Shown: positions 34,915-48,900, numbered from the stretch's first letter. The stretch is 64,000 bases of DNA from Quillaja saponaria (GCA_029379385.1 CM055617.1:496001-560000); one strand, 5' to 3'. Notes: a model not told the origin generated them from the letters alone. Numbers and translations: made by a program.

Positions 34915-37047
34915 ATGTCTCTTCTAATGAATCACTCCAACACTCTTCCCATTTGCTCCCCAACTCCAACAAATGGAAAATTACAGAAAGATGAAAATGG
35001 GGTTTTGATTTTTGATTCAACCAAGCTTCAAAATGAGCCAGATTTGCCTACTGAGTTCATTTGGCCATCTGAGGACTTGGTTGGTGAAGAGCTCAACGAA
35101 CCTCTCATTGACTTGAGTGGAGTTCTTAAGGGTGATGAGGAAGCAATTGCTACTGCTGCTGAACTTGTTAGGACGGCTTGTTTGAAACATGGCTTTTTTC
35201 AAGTTACCAACCATGGAATCGATCCCGGCTCTCGTTCAAGCTGCTTATGATGAAATTGATTCCATTTTCAAGCTTCCCATGAACAAGAAAATTAACCTTA
35301 GGAGGAAGCCCGGTAGCGTGTTAGGGTATTCAGGTGCTCATGCATGATCGCTACTCGTCCAACTTGCCATGGAAAGAGACATTTTCTTTTGGATACAATG
35401 CAGATAGCACTGAGTCTCTACATGTTGTTGACTATCTCAAGTCTGTCCTAGGACAAGAATTCACACATACAGGGTAAGCTCTATATATGTCACCAAAATG
35501 TTATTGAGAATGCAGACGACAGAAACGAGGTTTGAACTCGGGTTTTTCTGCTATGTTATATATCATGATAAATTATCACCTCATCTACAAGCTCAAACTT
35601 TATATTCTAACAGTTATAACCTGATAAATATGTTAATGTTTGTGTAATTCTGCTTGAAGGTTGCCCTCCAAACCCGGATTTTGAGTCTAGATGATTGTGA
35701 AAATTAAGATTTATTTATCTTCATACTAACACTATGAATTGAACATTAATGTCTTTGATTGAACAGATGGGTGTATCAAAGATACTGTGAAGCAATGGGG
35801 GAACTATCCCAAGTGCTTTTGGAGCTGTTGGCGATTAGTCTTGGAGTTGATTCTTCTCATTATAAGGAATTTTTCAAAGATGCACGTTCAATAATGAGGT
35901 GCAACTACTACCCTCCTTGCAAGAGTTCTGGCCTCACCTTTGGCACTGGCCCTCATTGTGACCCAACCTCTCTAACAATACTTTATCAAGATGACATTGG
36001 AGGTCTAGAAGTTTTTACAGATAACAAGTGGAAGGCAGTCCGACCTCAACTTGATGCCTTGGTCATAAACATTGGCGACACTTTCATGGTATAGCTAGTT
36101 CATAGTCAATCTTTCATCATGCACGCATCGCATTTCTCTGCTCAATATCTCTTATAATTATATTTCAGCACAAGATAAATTCTTCTTTTTTTTTTTTAAA
36201 GATGTTTGAGAAACTAAGACCTCCCCTAATCTTTTTTTACTAATTGATTTGATGAGGAGGCTAACTTAATTATTAGCTAGTTGTATTAGTAATACGACAT
36301 GAGTTGATGTTACGTGATTAGACTTGCACACATGCAATATGAAGTTCATTCATCTAGGTTATAATTAGTAGTACATTATTGCAATGAAAAAGGACACTAT
36401 AAGAGATCATTAGACCATGATTAATGAGATTAAGCGACATTAACAATTAATTACTTGAAGTGAGTTGGAATGTAGCTGTTTTAGGTTGCACTTTTGTAAC
36501 TTTGATCCAAATGTATTGGACATGAATTGACATTATCAATCACTTCTGGGACCTTTCCAACATAACCCCACAAAAAAACATTGACTTTTTTGGATAATCT
36601 TATATATGCATGATGTAAGTTTACTTCTAATATATGCATATGTAGTAGTCCAAAATCCTAATAAGTCAAGTAAAATAATTACACTAGTATGATTAATTAT
36701 ATATATCAGAATACCCATACTGAGTTTGTGGATATTTGTTTGCATTTTTGATGTGTAGGCATTAACTGATGGGAAATATAAGAGTTGCTTGCATAGGGCT
36801 TTGGTGAACCAAGACATTGAAAGAAGATCATTGGCTTTCTTTCTGTGTCCGAAACACGACAAAGTAGTGAGGCCCCCAAAAGATCTGTTTGGTATAAAAG
36901 AGCCAAGGAAGTACCCTGATTTCACATGGTCAGATTTCTTGGGGTTTACACAAAACTGTTATAGAATCTGATGGTGCTACTCTCCAAAACTTCACCCAGT
37001 GGTTTCTGTCATCCAAGCCATCCAAGCCATCCAAATTCAACTTCTAA
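34915..37047 (+). CDS. GA20ox: Gibberellin 20-oxidase, three exons, frame broken by three single-base insertions as sequenced
   Basis: Exons 34915-35473, 35767-36088, 36759-37047. Allowing for one extra base in each of three places, the frame would encode 388 residues, normal for the family. Seen: FIWP, LVRTACLKHGFFQV, LPWKET, NYYPPC, GTGPHCDPTSLTIL (Fe ligands H and D), third Fe ligand in LHRALVN, and the 2-oxoglutarate-binding R in RRSLAFF. Known role: cytosolic 2-oxoglutarate/Fe(II) dioxygenase, stepwise oxidation of GA12/GA53 to GA9/GA20, rate-limiting for gibberellin. Breaks: an extra C in a C-run near 35224-35226 leads to a stop at 35248-35250; an extra A near 35344; and an extra A near 35066-equivalent in exon 3 at 36965-36966, giving an early stop at 36969-36971 while the family C-terminus (TLQNFTQWF) continues in the next frame to a stop at 37045-37047. 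Either a young pseudogene or assembly errors; splice sites and all other residues look intact. Confidence 0.88.
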
Positions 37048-39102
37048 AAGTTTCCTTGCTTGCTAGCTTACTAGCTTGCTCTGGATGCTTCTGGTGATTG
37101 TGTTCAACTTTAATCATGTATGATGGTGGGTATCCATGATCCACCAATTCCCTATTCCCAGTACTCCTTCTAGTAGATCTCTTTTGTTGCTTGTGTTTTG
37201 TATGTATAGTCTCTAAGTGGGTCAGTTATGTACTTATGTGGGTAGTCAGCTAGCATTTCACCTATCACCCAGCTAGGTGTACTATCTTGACTATGTGAAT
37301 ACATCATGTGTTTCCTGCTGGTATTTAATAATTCCCTAAATCCTGGTTGCAATGCATGCATATAGCCTACATTCTTCCCTATAATTAAGATGGGGGCCAA
37401 ACAATTATCTCATTTATTTACTCATATAATGTTTGACTATGTTTTAAACTATGCATATGTCTCAATTACTAAAGAGTTAATAATGGAGTTTCTTGAATAT
37501 TTCGACTAAGAAAAAGCAAATAATTGAAAATCTGACCCAAAACATGAACAAATGCATGCACTTTGAGCATCGTATTAGTATTAACCATTACTGATTCTTA
37601 TAAGGAACATATGCGATAGGAACGTAGGAGAATATAATTGAGATGTTACGCATGTTGTTGTTAGAGAACATGTAAGCATCTCACTCTTGTACCAAAAACA
37701 TGAACAAAAATGCAAGTATAATTAATACTTTGATGATGATCAAATAATTACTAAATTAGTTCTAATCCACCTCTTAATTAAATCGGGATTAGATGATCTA
37801 TACATCCCCAAAGAACATCTTAGTAGTTAATTAACAATACTTAAAAGTTGGTAGACATGTCTTATATTCATGATTCAAAGTCTAATGGGTCTGCAAGTAA
37901 GTATGCAAGTTATAATTAGCTAAAAAGTTACATGTCCACAATGTAACTGACATTGCACCAATTAGTTGAGCTTTCGTTTCAAAATAACTGTTGGGAGGAG
38001 ACATTAGCTACGTTTGGCTGACCACAATATTTGACACTTCCTTCATTTAGAACCACTAATTACAAATCATTGTTAGAAGTTTCATGTTGCATCTTTGCAT
38101 ATCATGCATATTGGGCCAACATACCAATCAATCACTCATTGATATAAGTTGATAATTATTTGCCTCCATGCCCATGTATGCATTTCTTTTATATATATGT
38201 GTGTGTGTGTGTCTGTATACATTATAGGCCAAAGATCAAGACAATGTTGTGAAACGTGTTCTAATTTTATTGTATGATGATATGAGAAAATTATCTCCAA
38301 TTAATTGTAATCTCAAACAAGTCTTGTCAGCAAGACTCAGATAACTATCACATTGTTAGACTGGCTATTAGTTAGTATCAAATTCAGCAACATTTTCAAT
38401 ATTAGCATAAAAAAAAAATGCTTCTTTTCAGTTCTTGCCAAAAGCTAGGTGGGTGCGTGAAGATTTGGATTCTCTCATGCTTCCAAGAAATAGGAGGGAC
38501 ATTTTTTGAAGACAAAAACACAAATTTCTAAAATGTTACTAATTCAAAGAAAATAATAGTCTTTGTAGAGAGAAGAAAGGTATCTCTGCACGTCCTTTGG
38601 TAAAAAAAAAAATAGAGAATTTAAATCCGTTCATGTGATAAGAAATTTTGAGAGATAATAATTAATATTGTTTGCATATACTCAGCTAGCGCGCTATGAA
38701 CCAGAGCCTTGATGAATAGCTATTGGAAAAGTTTTTATAGAAAAATGAGTTGCTTTTAAAAATTAGTTTTAATTTATAAATTTTGACTATTGAGACTAAA
38801 AAACCAAATAGCAAACAAAATATCAATAACCTACAAGATCATTGAATTCCCCTTTCATACCCCAATAATTTAACTACGTATGGCCAAAATAATTATATTG
38901 AATAGTGAGCCCAATATAGTATAGAATTCTTGAAATTTTATAAGTATTTATATTAACATGATCACTATATTTTCTTTACAATAAAATTACAACACACTGA
39001 AATTTTTCCAAGATAATAAAAAAAAGTATATGCATATAATTAATGCTCCCTTTTTTTCTGTTCTTTTGAATATTGGTAGCTATATAATTGTATAGAATAT
39101 TC
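37048..39102. other. Convergent spacer between GA20ox and NF-YB7
   Basis: GA20ox 3' UTR followed by AT-rich sequence. A (TG)n run lies at about 38198-38212. A minus-strand open stretch at 37170-37400 lies in the GA20ox 3' UTR and has no family features. Nothing else recognised. Confidence 0.6.
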
Positions 39103-39789
39103 TTACCAATGCCCCACTGAATCAATCTGATCTTGTGGCTGTAACTGTTTCTGAATTGAATTTGGTGAGAATGGCAAAGGAAATGGCTGATCATGAGCAG
39201 CCACATAAGATGGTTGATGAGAATTAATGAGGTTTGTTGAAGAATATACAGAAGTTGCAGTAGTAGTATTAAAAGCTAAGTTACTTTGTTGTTGCTCTTG
39301 TTGTTGTTGTTGTTGTTGTAGCCTCTGTTCAGATCTTTGTTGCTTTGGAATATTAAGCTTTTCACCTTCAATCTCTCTGTATTTTTGAAGATAAGCTTTC
39401 AATGGTTCAACATAATCCTCAAAGCCTAAAGTTGTAATTGCCCAAATAATATCGTCCCCGTTGATTGTTTTCCTCTTTTCTCTTTGACATTTATCAGAAG
39501 CTTCCCCGGTAACGAAGCTAATGAACTCAGACACACATTCTTGAACTGTTTCTTTTGCATCCTTTGAAATTTTCCCATTTCCAGGACTCACTTTTTTCAT
39601 AATTCTACCAACATTTGCAATTGGAAGAAAACGATCTTGTTCTTTGTTGCTATGATTATGGTGGTGATTGTGGGAGCTGCTAGTACTACTTTTTAAACAT
39701 GGACTTTCAGGGCTACCTTCTCCTCCATTATTATTAAGCCCATTTGGCAAATTTCTATGGCTTTGATCATGATCATGATGGTCTTCCAT
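39103..39789 (-). CDS. NFYB7: NF-YB transcription factor subunit, NF-YB7-like, intronless
   Basis: Single open frame of 228 residues. The N-terminus is rich in H, N and S. The histone-fold core (about residues 52-145) has [39 protein letters not shown]-type [17 protein letters not shown] and [20 protein letters not shown]. It then has a poly-Q stretch and ends DQIDSVGHW, close to the C-terminus of Arabidopsis NF-YB7 as I remember it. Role: pairs with NF-YC through the histone fold and with NF-YA to bind CCAAT boxes in the nucleus. It has K, not the LEC1-type D, in ISKDAKE, so it is a non-LEC1 NF-YB. In this subfamily an intronless gene is usual. Start chosen because MEDHHDHDQ is the first ATG and nothing conserved lies upstream. 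Confidence 0.93.
   Translation of the reverse strand: MEDHHDHDQSHRNLPNGLNNNGGEGSPESPCLKSSTSSSHNHHHNHSNKEQDRFLPIANVGRIMKKVSPGNGKISKDAKETVQECVSEFISFVTGEASDKCQREKRKTINGDDIIWAITTLGFEDYVEPLKAYLQKYREIEGEKLNIPKQQRSEQRLQQQQQQQEQQQSNLAFNTTTATSVYSSTNLINSHQPSYVAAHDQPFPLPFSPNSIQKQLQPQDQIDSVGHW
39298..39318. repeat. (TTG)7 microsatellite encoding poly-Q in NF-YB7
   Basis: Seven TTG units on the plus strand give seven CAA codons on the coding strand, followed by E and three more Q. It lies after the histone fold, in the flexible C-terminal part. Pure CAA repeats are prone to length change. Confidence 0.9.
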
Positions 39790-40801
39790 ATGTTTTACAA
39801 TGAGAGAGTGGTGGAAACTTTATTGGGTTTGGGATAGAAATTTAAAAGAATGAGTGATGAATAAATTTGAAGAAAGAGAGGCACGAAAGTAGGCAAGTGA
39901 AATGGAATAAAAATTTCAGAGAGTGAGAAGGGTGTGTTTGTGTTTGGTTCATTTTTCACCCAAGTCCCTCGGACCCGCTCTTGATGTGGATGTGGAGGGT
40001 TTTGATGTAACTGTCATGACCCAATCTAATTAAGTTTCTTCCCACTATTCTTGACAACACTAATTGACCCTTTTTTCTTTCTTTTTTTATTAATTTATTA
40101 GGAAGGCATTGTAGAAAAAAGTTGGAATTCTCAAATGGGGGCCAATATATAAATAAGATTAGTAGTAGAATCAAGATTTTAAGGATTTTCAAAAAATAAA
40201 ATAAAAAATGAACTACTTATAATTTTGGGGGAGCCAATTATGAAAAGTTGTTTAAAAAGGCTTTGTTTTTTCCTTATTTCTTTTGGCCAACTGTCCCCTC
40301 TCTAATAGATACAAAGCTTCGGAAACAAACTTCAATGACAATAAATAGACAAGTGCTAGTCACTTTTTCCTTTCAAAATGTGACTGCAAATGTGCAAGTA
40401 TCAATTCACAATACAAACTGTTGTGTTCAGTGGAATCAACTATCAAACACATTGAACCAAAGAATAAGATGCTCATACGAGTTCAAAATAATAAGTGACT
40501 GAGATGCCCATAAGAATAAAGAAGAACTGAGTTTTCACTTATAAAACTCAACTCTATTAGACATTTATATTATGGGCTTTACATTTGCAAGAATGTAATC
40601 GTGTTACCATCAATAAATACTACTTGGATATTAATACAAGAAGTAAAAAATGACACCAACCTCTCAAATTAATATGTAAAGGAAAAAGGGCAAACACTGG
40701 AAAGGCCTAACTAACATGATACATGGGCTACTAAAGTAGAAGTACAGGCAACATAAATGAATACCTAATCTCAGTGAAATTACATCCTCAGGCATGAATG
40801 C
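39790..40801. other. NF-YB7 promoter side and PMT 3' region
   Basis: About 1 kb. The first part (39790-39950) is the NF-YB7 leader, with GAGAGAG/AGAAAGAGAG tracts on the plus strand. The part next to 40800 is the PMT 3' UTR. Open stretches at 39956-40192 (-) and 40248-40502 (+) show no family or codon signal. Confidence 0.55.
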
Positions 40802-43800
40802 TTAAGCAATTGCATAAGAGACTGTCTCAGATTCCTCGGGCCGCCAAGTGGTCTTCTGAGCACATAGCAAACCTTCCTTGTCCTTGGTGAAAGTCATACG
40901 GACCTCCCATTGCATAGACCTCACTAAACCCTCAAGCTCATTGATGGTTTCGACATCATCCCTGACTATAAGCTTTCCTTCTGGCCTGAGAATCCGATCA
41001 ACCTCAGCAACTAATGAAACTACATTGCACCTGCTACCGAAAACCTCAATTAGACAAGATATTGATGTGGTACTTTACAGGTAATGAATGAGAAATGTAA
41101 ATGCACCTCGTTTTAATCTTGGAGAACAGATGGTCTGCATGGAGAAGATCATATGTCCTGGGGTAGGTGCTAAAAGATTCACACCAGTCATGATATATAC
41201 CGAATAGTCCTCTTTCATAAATAATAGGCAGTGTATCCGCGGAGTCTATTGATACCACATTCATGACCCAAATCTTCAAATCCTTCAATGCTGCAGCAAA
41301 TCTGCAATGAAACCAAAATTAAGACTTGGAGACGAAAGGCGAAAGAAAATGATATGGAGTAAGTATATTTCAGTGAGAACAACATTCCAAACAATAAATG
41401 ATTTTGCTTACCCTCCATAGACAGATCTCATGTCCATGACATTCCTCACATTTGACCAGTTAATTCCCATCCCATTTAGATATGAATTTTTCACTACTCG
41501 TTTCCAGTGGTCATAGTCTGCAGTGAAATCTTCCGGGGAAGCCTTTCCGTAAACTCCAACCTGGGAACTCAACAACCAGTATGGTGGTTTGTCCAGTCTT
41601 GCTGGCCACTGCCCTGGCCATTGAGACCCACATTCTGTTTCCTTAACTGGAACTTTGTGCAAGCATGCTTGCAATGGAACACTCCTGAAGGACCGAAGAG
41701 ATAAACAAAACATAAGTTACAACTCTTGTGTTCCTTTTACATATCATAACATACTTCGGAAAAGAATTCATTACATTCTTAAAGAAGAAAATTCCATCTC
41801 TAGGCTTATTGATTTACAAAAAAAACACATATGTTATTATACAAAATCAATCTTCAGCAATTAATTCAATCTCTTTATCAGGTGATACAAAATTTAAGGA
41901 GAAAATAAATACCATGCAGCGTTGGGATCATCGGAGTCAGGACAAATAGGAGGCTCATTTTGTGATCTCTTCTCATAGCACTCATTAGAAGATGGCTTCC
42001 TGTAAATTGCTACACCCACTTTATTTACAGTATCCTTCTTAATAGACACAAGTTCCCAACATAATGCTTTTGTTAGTTCCTTCATGGCTGCAAATAAGTC
42101 CAAGAAAATTAACAGGTTATTAGAAACAAATAACAATACATACAACCTGAAAGATGCTCACAAGGCAGACAAATTGAGAGTTTATATACCATTCCATATT
42201 TCAACATCTTCAGCAAGCTTCTGATAAACTGGAGTAGCAGACCATACAAAGAAACCACCAGGTCGTAAGACGCGGTTGAGCTCCAAAAGAAGTTTACCAC
42301 CTACAGTTGTAATTCTCAGTTATCTTCCCAAATAAAGGAAAATATTACATAGACACCACCTAGAAAGTTATATCATTGTAAGACCTTCTATGTGCCATGG
42401 AACTCTGCAACGTGCACAGTGGATGATGTCAAAAACTCTTCCAGGGAAGGGAAGTCTCTTTGTGCCCATCACAGCAGAAATGGCAGGAATTCCCCGTTCA
42501 AGTGCAAACTGCACTTGGGCTTCATGTTCATCTTTTGGAGCCAATGACATTGTGATAACATCCCTGTCGAAGAGAAAGCCTCCAAAGCTGGCAACTCCAC
42601 ATCCAACATCCAAAATCACACGCGAGCGTTTCCCCCAGGCAACATCAGGCACAGACTGCATAATCCATGCTACATGTATTAAACAAAATGTTTGACAATT
42701 TCAAGAAGTACAAGATCTGGATTCTCTCAACAGGCGGTGACACCAAAAATACACAAATAGTAATTTATTACTCAAAAGTATCTATCTATCTTATAGATGT
42801 GTGTGTCTGCGGGCCCAAGTAGCTACATACTCAGACAGAGTAATTCTAATAACAAAAAAAGATACCATTGAATAGCTAAAAACAAAAACAGAAGAAATCA
42901 CATCCAATATATGCATGTATTAGAGACCTAGGGCCAAAAAACCAACTATGTGTCGAGAAAAACAGAAACCAAGTACCCAATAGTGAAAAATAGAAAGGAA
43001 AAAATATAAGTGATATCTGCATGTGTATTAAAAATGTGCCTGTAATGAATAAAAGCACTCTGCACTGTAAAAAAACAGACTAATAATAGCTTCCACCAAA
43101 ATTTGTTTTAAAATCAAAAGAAGGACTAACAGAATCATGTCTTCCACAATAATGTGGAGAGGAGAAGATTTCCAATAAGCATGTAAAGAATTAAAATGGT
43201 TATTCAGATCTAAAGTTTACAGATAGACCATCATCAAAAGTAAAAGATAGATACAAAGATTATGAGAAATATGACCGGACAAATTCACCTCTTGTATAAA
43301 GTCAATGTAATGAAGAGCCCCATACTTGAATTGGGTTCCACCACCAGGAAAAGTTAGGTATTCGCCTGTAAGTTTCACCCAGTTCTGGTGCCCCTTCACT
43401 TGAGCAAGCTTAGCATGTGGAACATTGTAATACCATATCTGCAGGAAGCAATTCATTAAATCCTGAAAGAAGAGACAGAGAGAATTAATTTGCATAGAGT
43501 TAATCTAGTGTACCTTTTCCCTGCTTTTGGGCCACTCAATGGAGCGTCTATACCCTTCAGGGATAGAGACAAGGCAGGTAGGAGGTTCTTCGGGACAGTG
43601 CCTTTCTCGATGTTCGTAATGCTTAGTAGAATGAAGACTTTGAATTGCTTTCCAATTGTCAAGGCAAGGGATGTAATCAGGTCCAGCAGTAACATTGCAA
43701 AGTTTCCAATTATAGCCAGATTGTTCCTTAGATGATCGTTGTGTCTCTTTTTCATTCTTTGACTCTGCTGCCTGAGTTGACCAAGCCCCAGCTTGACTGG

Positions 43801-44594
43801 TAGTTTCATTCACAAGCTCTGACTGGGCGCCAGAAGGATATACCTCATTTGAACTCAAGTTCTTGGACTGATCATTTTCCTTGTTCTCACCAGTGCTTTC
43901 ATCAGACTCGTTAACTTTTTCTTCAATTTTTTCCTCTATCTGACCACCTTCTGCTTTATCTTCATCCTTTGTTTCACTTGAGTTCTCCAAAATGTTTTCA
44001 CTCTCTTCAGAATCAGATTTTTTCCTGCTTTCATCTGGGTCAGATTTTTTCACATCAGAATTAACCTCAGAATCTCCTTTTCCGTCAGAACTATTTTCAT
44101 TAGAATCTTTACCTTCCAAATTAGATTCTCCATTTTCTGGCTTAGAATCTCCGCCCTCTTTCTTTTTTCCACCGTCTTCTGTTCCATTTTCAGATATGTC
44201 TTCTGTCTTAGTTTCTTCTGAAGGCTTTTTCTTCAGGCTTCTCCTCAATCCTCTCCACAGGCTTCTCTTCTGGCATCTCCTCTTGGTTTTCTGACTCATT
44301 AGATTTAGTTTCAGAATTGACATTACTGTCTCCCTTTGTTGCATCCTCAGGCAGGTCGCCTGGGTTATCTTCAAATTGTCGAGTGTTGCTACCGTTGCTC
44401 TCACTCACTGATTCCTTCACCTCATTCTTATTCTCCTGAGGCACATCTACATTTTGATCAGGAACACCAGAGGATGATATCATCATCCAAACCCCGACCA
44501 AGCACAGAGCCACAAACACAACAATTGTCAGCGTGGAACAATAACTTGATGATGATCTTCTACCGTCTACTCTAGCATATTTCCCTAACGCCAT
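40802..44594 (-). CDS. PMT26: Probable methyltransferase PMT24/25/26 type (DUF248), eight exons, one frame break in exon 1
   Basis: Exons in transcription order: 44594-43514, 43438-43289, 42655-42385, 42300-42190, 42087-41913, 41684-41412, 41301-41107, 41030-40802. Apart from one extra base the frame is 827 residues, close to Arabidopsis PMT24-26. Start [13 protein letters not shown], then one membrane span (about residues 20-41, [13 protein letters not shown]), a long acidic E/K/S/D-rich stalk, then the SAM-dependent domain: [34 protein letters not shown] (SAM motif I), [43 protein letters not shown]. Known setting: Golgi type-II protein, thought to methylate wall pectin or related glycans; the exact substrate is unproven. 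Break: in the stalk an A-run at about 44228-44232 has one A more than the frame needs; without it the two open parts (44594 to about 44230, and onward) join exactly. Symbol is by nearest resemblance. Confidence 0.92.
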
Positions 44595-45600
44595 TTTGTT
44601 CAGGCGAAACTGATGCTAAAAGTTTAGACCTGGCCAAGAACCAAATTATTAGATACAAGTTGCAAAGATGACCTGTATGGCTTGATCCATTACCGGAATA
44701 AAGTAGGAGACATAAAAGAATATCTCATACATAAAGATTCTGGTACAAGATTTAAAGGTGTACACTACAAACTAACGAATTTGGATCGAGCTGTAGCAGT
44801 ATTCACACCATTTAAAAAAGGAGGATTATGTTGAATCTAAGAAGCAAGGACACTGACACTGCAACATGGCCAGCCACTACGTAGAAGTTTACACGCTTCA
44901 TAGGATCGACCATAGACTACAGCTAACTCTTGACACAACGAAAATTAACCAGATTCAAACATTTTAATGACAACAAGCAACTGCAAATGGGCAGATCAGA
45001 AAGGATTGAGTTTAAAACGACCAACACATACCACATATGGTAACTATTAATTACTGAAACCTAACCCAATAGTTTCCAGATTTCCATAAATAAAGTGGCA
45101 TTCAACCCACTTTACATTTGACCCAGATTCAATACTTACTTCACAAAAAAGGAAATTTTGGAAACAAAAATGACACTTTTATTAGATCTACAACTACAAA
45201 AAGATCAAATACCACTACCAGAATCTCAACCAAAAAAGAAAGGCATCAAATTGAATTAGATTTCACACCAAAATTACTTTATATAAAACCAGCATCACTC
45301 ATTCAGTCAATCCTTCAGCTCAAATACGTAAAGAAAGCTTCAATATATAATAGAGAATCACAAAGTGTGAAACAAATATAGCAAGCAACACAAACATGGA
45401 AGTAGATCTGACCGATCCAAATTCCTAACTAGTAGAAATGTGAAAGAGTTTATGTACCTTAGGACAGATTTTTCAGAAGGAAGCAGATCAAAGTAAGGTA
45501 GAGCAAGGATTATCCCTCCATTGCTTTCTACCTACAGAGAAAAAGAGGGACAGAGCGAGTTGGTAGTCTGCTTGCAGAAGAGAATGGAAGAGATTTAATA
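44595..45600 (-). promoter_or_regulatory. PMT leader region with probable 5' UTR intron
   Basis: About 1 kb upstream of the ATG. On the minus strand TTCTTGGCCAG at about 44631-44641 could be an acceptor, and a donor-like site near 45455-45462 would give a long 5' UTR intron with a first non-coding exon near 45465-45600, which is GA/CT-rich. A small plus-strand open stretch at 45118-45381 is not supported as a gene. Confidence 0.35.
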
Positions 45601-45609
45601 GCAGAGTAA

Positions 45610-45893
45610 CACAGGCAGAGTCATGGAATGGAACCTGATTGCTACAGTAACAACAATTATTTTTTAATTAAATTTTACAGAGAGAAAAAGAAAAGAAAAA
45701 AAAAGGGACCTTTTTGAAAAAACAGAGACTTATAAGATAGAAACAGACGGCGACATGTATGCCGTCAAAAACCAGTGGGATAAATATGCGAAGCGAGCTA
45801 AAGAAACACAGGCTCCAGCAATTTCTCGTAACCTAGGGTATTTTTGCCAATTCAAAATTAGTATAACTTCTCATATTATTTCAAAAATCTAGG

Positions 45894-45934
<41 letters not shown>

Positions 45935-48900
45935 ATATTTAATTAGATTAAGAAATTTATGAAAAAGAATAGTGATATAATGCATATTTTTTTTAATTAT
46001 TTTCTTTAATTGCTTTATCAATAATTTAATAAAATTATAAATTGTTATTTTCACTAAATAATTTAAGAACTTTTTATGACACATTGAAACTTGAGGGGTC
46101 AATATAAAATTTTAGAAAAGTTATAGGAATAAAATATAATTACAAAGTTAGTAAATATTGTTCTTGTAAGTTTATGTGATTATGTCATCTTTACTAAGCA
46201 ATATCATAATTAATTTATTGGGATTCATTGTTGGAAGTCTTAATTTTCATTTATAAAAATGATATTATAGTTTATAGATCATAATGATGGTCAACATCTA
46301 CTAGCAATTATGATGCTACTTCTTTTATTCCATCTTTTGACTGTTTGTACATTTCTGATATAAAACTTAGAAACAATTATGTTCCTTATTTTGGCGATAA
46401 AGAAAAGTTCATCTTTTAATACCTAAAGAGATAAAGAAAAGTAAAAAATAAAAATAAAAAATAAAATCATTCAAGATTCATCCTTACAGTGTCTATGTAA
46501 TTTTAGGGCGTTTGATATATAAATTATAAGGCCCTAAGAATTGTCTTAGTTTTTATTTTAGCTCTCTGAAAAGTACTTCAGTCAATTTTATCTTTTAAAT
46601 TCATAATTTTTCAATCAAGTTATATCATATTATTCTCATATTATACATAAATAAAATAATTCTATATAATTTAGTAACAAAATGAGCAAAAAAGTGTTGA
46701 AATATATAAAAATAACTTATGTATGTTATTATTTGTGTGTCAAGTATGATTATTTTGTTAATTCATAACATATAAATAGAATAATGAAACTTGATTAATA
46801 AATATGAATATTTAAAAATAAAATTAACTAATAAATTTTAACAAAAAATCAAACTACAAACTGATATATAATCATGAAAAACTGAAGCACTAGATAAGCA
46901 AAATTATAAAAAGTAGATAGGTGTTAATATTTGTACTACAAAAAGTTGTTAAGTGCACTTAAAGAAACTAAGACTACAAAATCAAAGCCTATTTTCTAGC
47001 TTTTTCGTCCACATAAATATGTACATTGCACACCCCAAAGTAGATTTGTATAAGTTGAATTAAAAAAATTAATACAAGTTTGATATGAGTTGATATACAA
47101 ATTGTATGTAAATAAACGTGCTATAAATATATACGTGTTATAAATATTACATAAGTTTGAATATAAAATTACAAAAGCAAACATGCATAAGTTGGTGTTT
47201 AGTATACATAATGCACAAGTCAGTTTTATTGCAAATAATTATTTATTTACTAATAAATATGTTTTAAATTGTATTACTAACAAAAATTGTTCCATATTAT
47301 ACAACACTGCATAATATAATAAAGTATAATAAAACAAAATTGTTTGATGAGAGGATGAATAGAGAGAGAATTAGGATTAATTAGGGTCGAGGAGAGCTGT
47401 CATTATTTTAAAGATTATGAACATTTAAGACATTTTATCCCAAATGTTATGAACTAGTTAAAAGGTTTAAGAATCTACTTATGTCGATTGAGAAAATTTT
47501 GTTGATTGATTTTGATTGTGATTAAATTCAAACGAGAAATTAGGATATCTAAAATGATCTCGCTTTGATTGAAATTCGGTGCAATAATCTATGTCTTATA
47601 AGTGGCCTTATTCTTAAACTTTTGTATGCCGTTAGCAACCCAATACAATTATTCAGCATACAATTTGTATATTCTTAATATAAATAAAAAAACCAAAATA
47701 TGATATAGTTTTTCCTTTTGTTTGAATGACAAGAAAAAAAAGTTTTTTTACTGGTAAACAAAAAAATTTATTATTATTATTTTTTGGTAGACAATTTATT
47801 TTTAAATATTGAATACATGCAAAAAATAACAATTCATGATGGGAATGCAATGGTAATAACAATATTCAAACATGTAAAATATAGCAACTAGGCAACTAGG
47901 CAATATTCAAACATTATATCACAATTGACAATAAAAAAAATATAACGTTGGCAAATATAAGAGAAGCAGTTTATTTACATGACATATTTGATTTTCATTC
48001 ATTAAAAAAAATCCAAATCATTTAAAATTACATAATATAATGTACATTAATTTATCGTGCTTGGTCATATATGATAAGAAATGGTACTTAATGTCGGTGC
48101 AAATGGGAATGTGATCATTTAACTTTTTCCCATGATGAAAATAAATGATGTGCATGTGCCTAACCAGTGACTAACAAACAAAGACTTTATAAAAATAATA
48201 TTAATTTATCTTTGATATTATATAATAATTAATACCTAACAATATCAAAATGAGTACGACTTTTTTGGGTATTGACGAAAGTGAAGTAGTGAACATCTAT
48301 GTATATTATCAAGAACCGACAATGCAGGGTAAAAGAAATGGACCGACATGCCAAATTGCCCAATTGGGTCTCTTTTTTTTTTTTTTTTTTTTAGTTTTGA
48401 TTAGTGCCTAATTAGAAATATCTATCTCCTCATTTTAATCGGTTGTTCTAATGATAAATAAAGCACAATAATTTTTATTGATTTTATGAGTTCAAATTTT
48501 ATTAAAAAAATTATTAGATAATTATTTTTAATTAGATCAAATAAATAATTAATTGATGTGTGTGTAATTACATGTTTTTGACTTGACTGAATTAGAGGAA
48601 TAAATAGTAGAAGTGTGTGTAGAATAACTTATTTTTAATTAAATCAGGTATATAATTAGTTGAGGCTTGCTTAAATTGGTGTCCACAATTGACTTCTAAA
48701 TTAAAAAAATAGCAAAAAAATATCTATCTCCTAGATAATTTTTGACATGAAACCAACAATTTAACTGGAAAGAAATATGAAATGGTGTTTGACACAAATG
48801 AGCTTATGTTTAAAAAGAGTCTGCTAAGTTTTGTGTTGTGACGAGTTTACATGATTAGGACACAAATATTTTTTGTAAAATATCACAAATTAAATCATAT

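Noticed and set aside
37170..37400. 76-codon minus-strand frame after GA20ox
   Set aside because: Overlaps the GA20ox 3' UTR on the other strand; no family features.
43992..44294. 100-codon plus-strand open frame rich in S, F and L
   Set aside because: Antisense shadow of the acidic E/K/S/D stalk of PMT exon 1.
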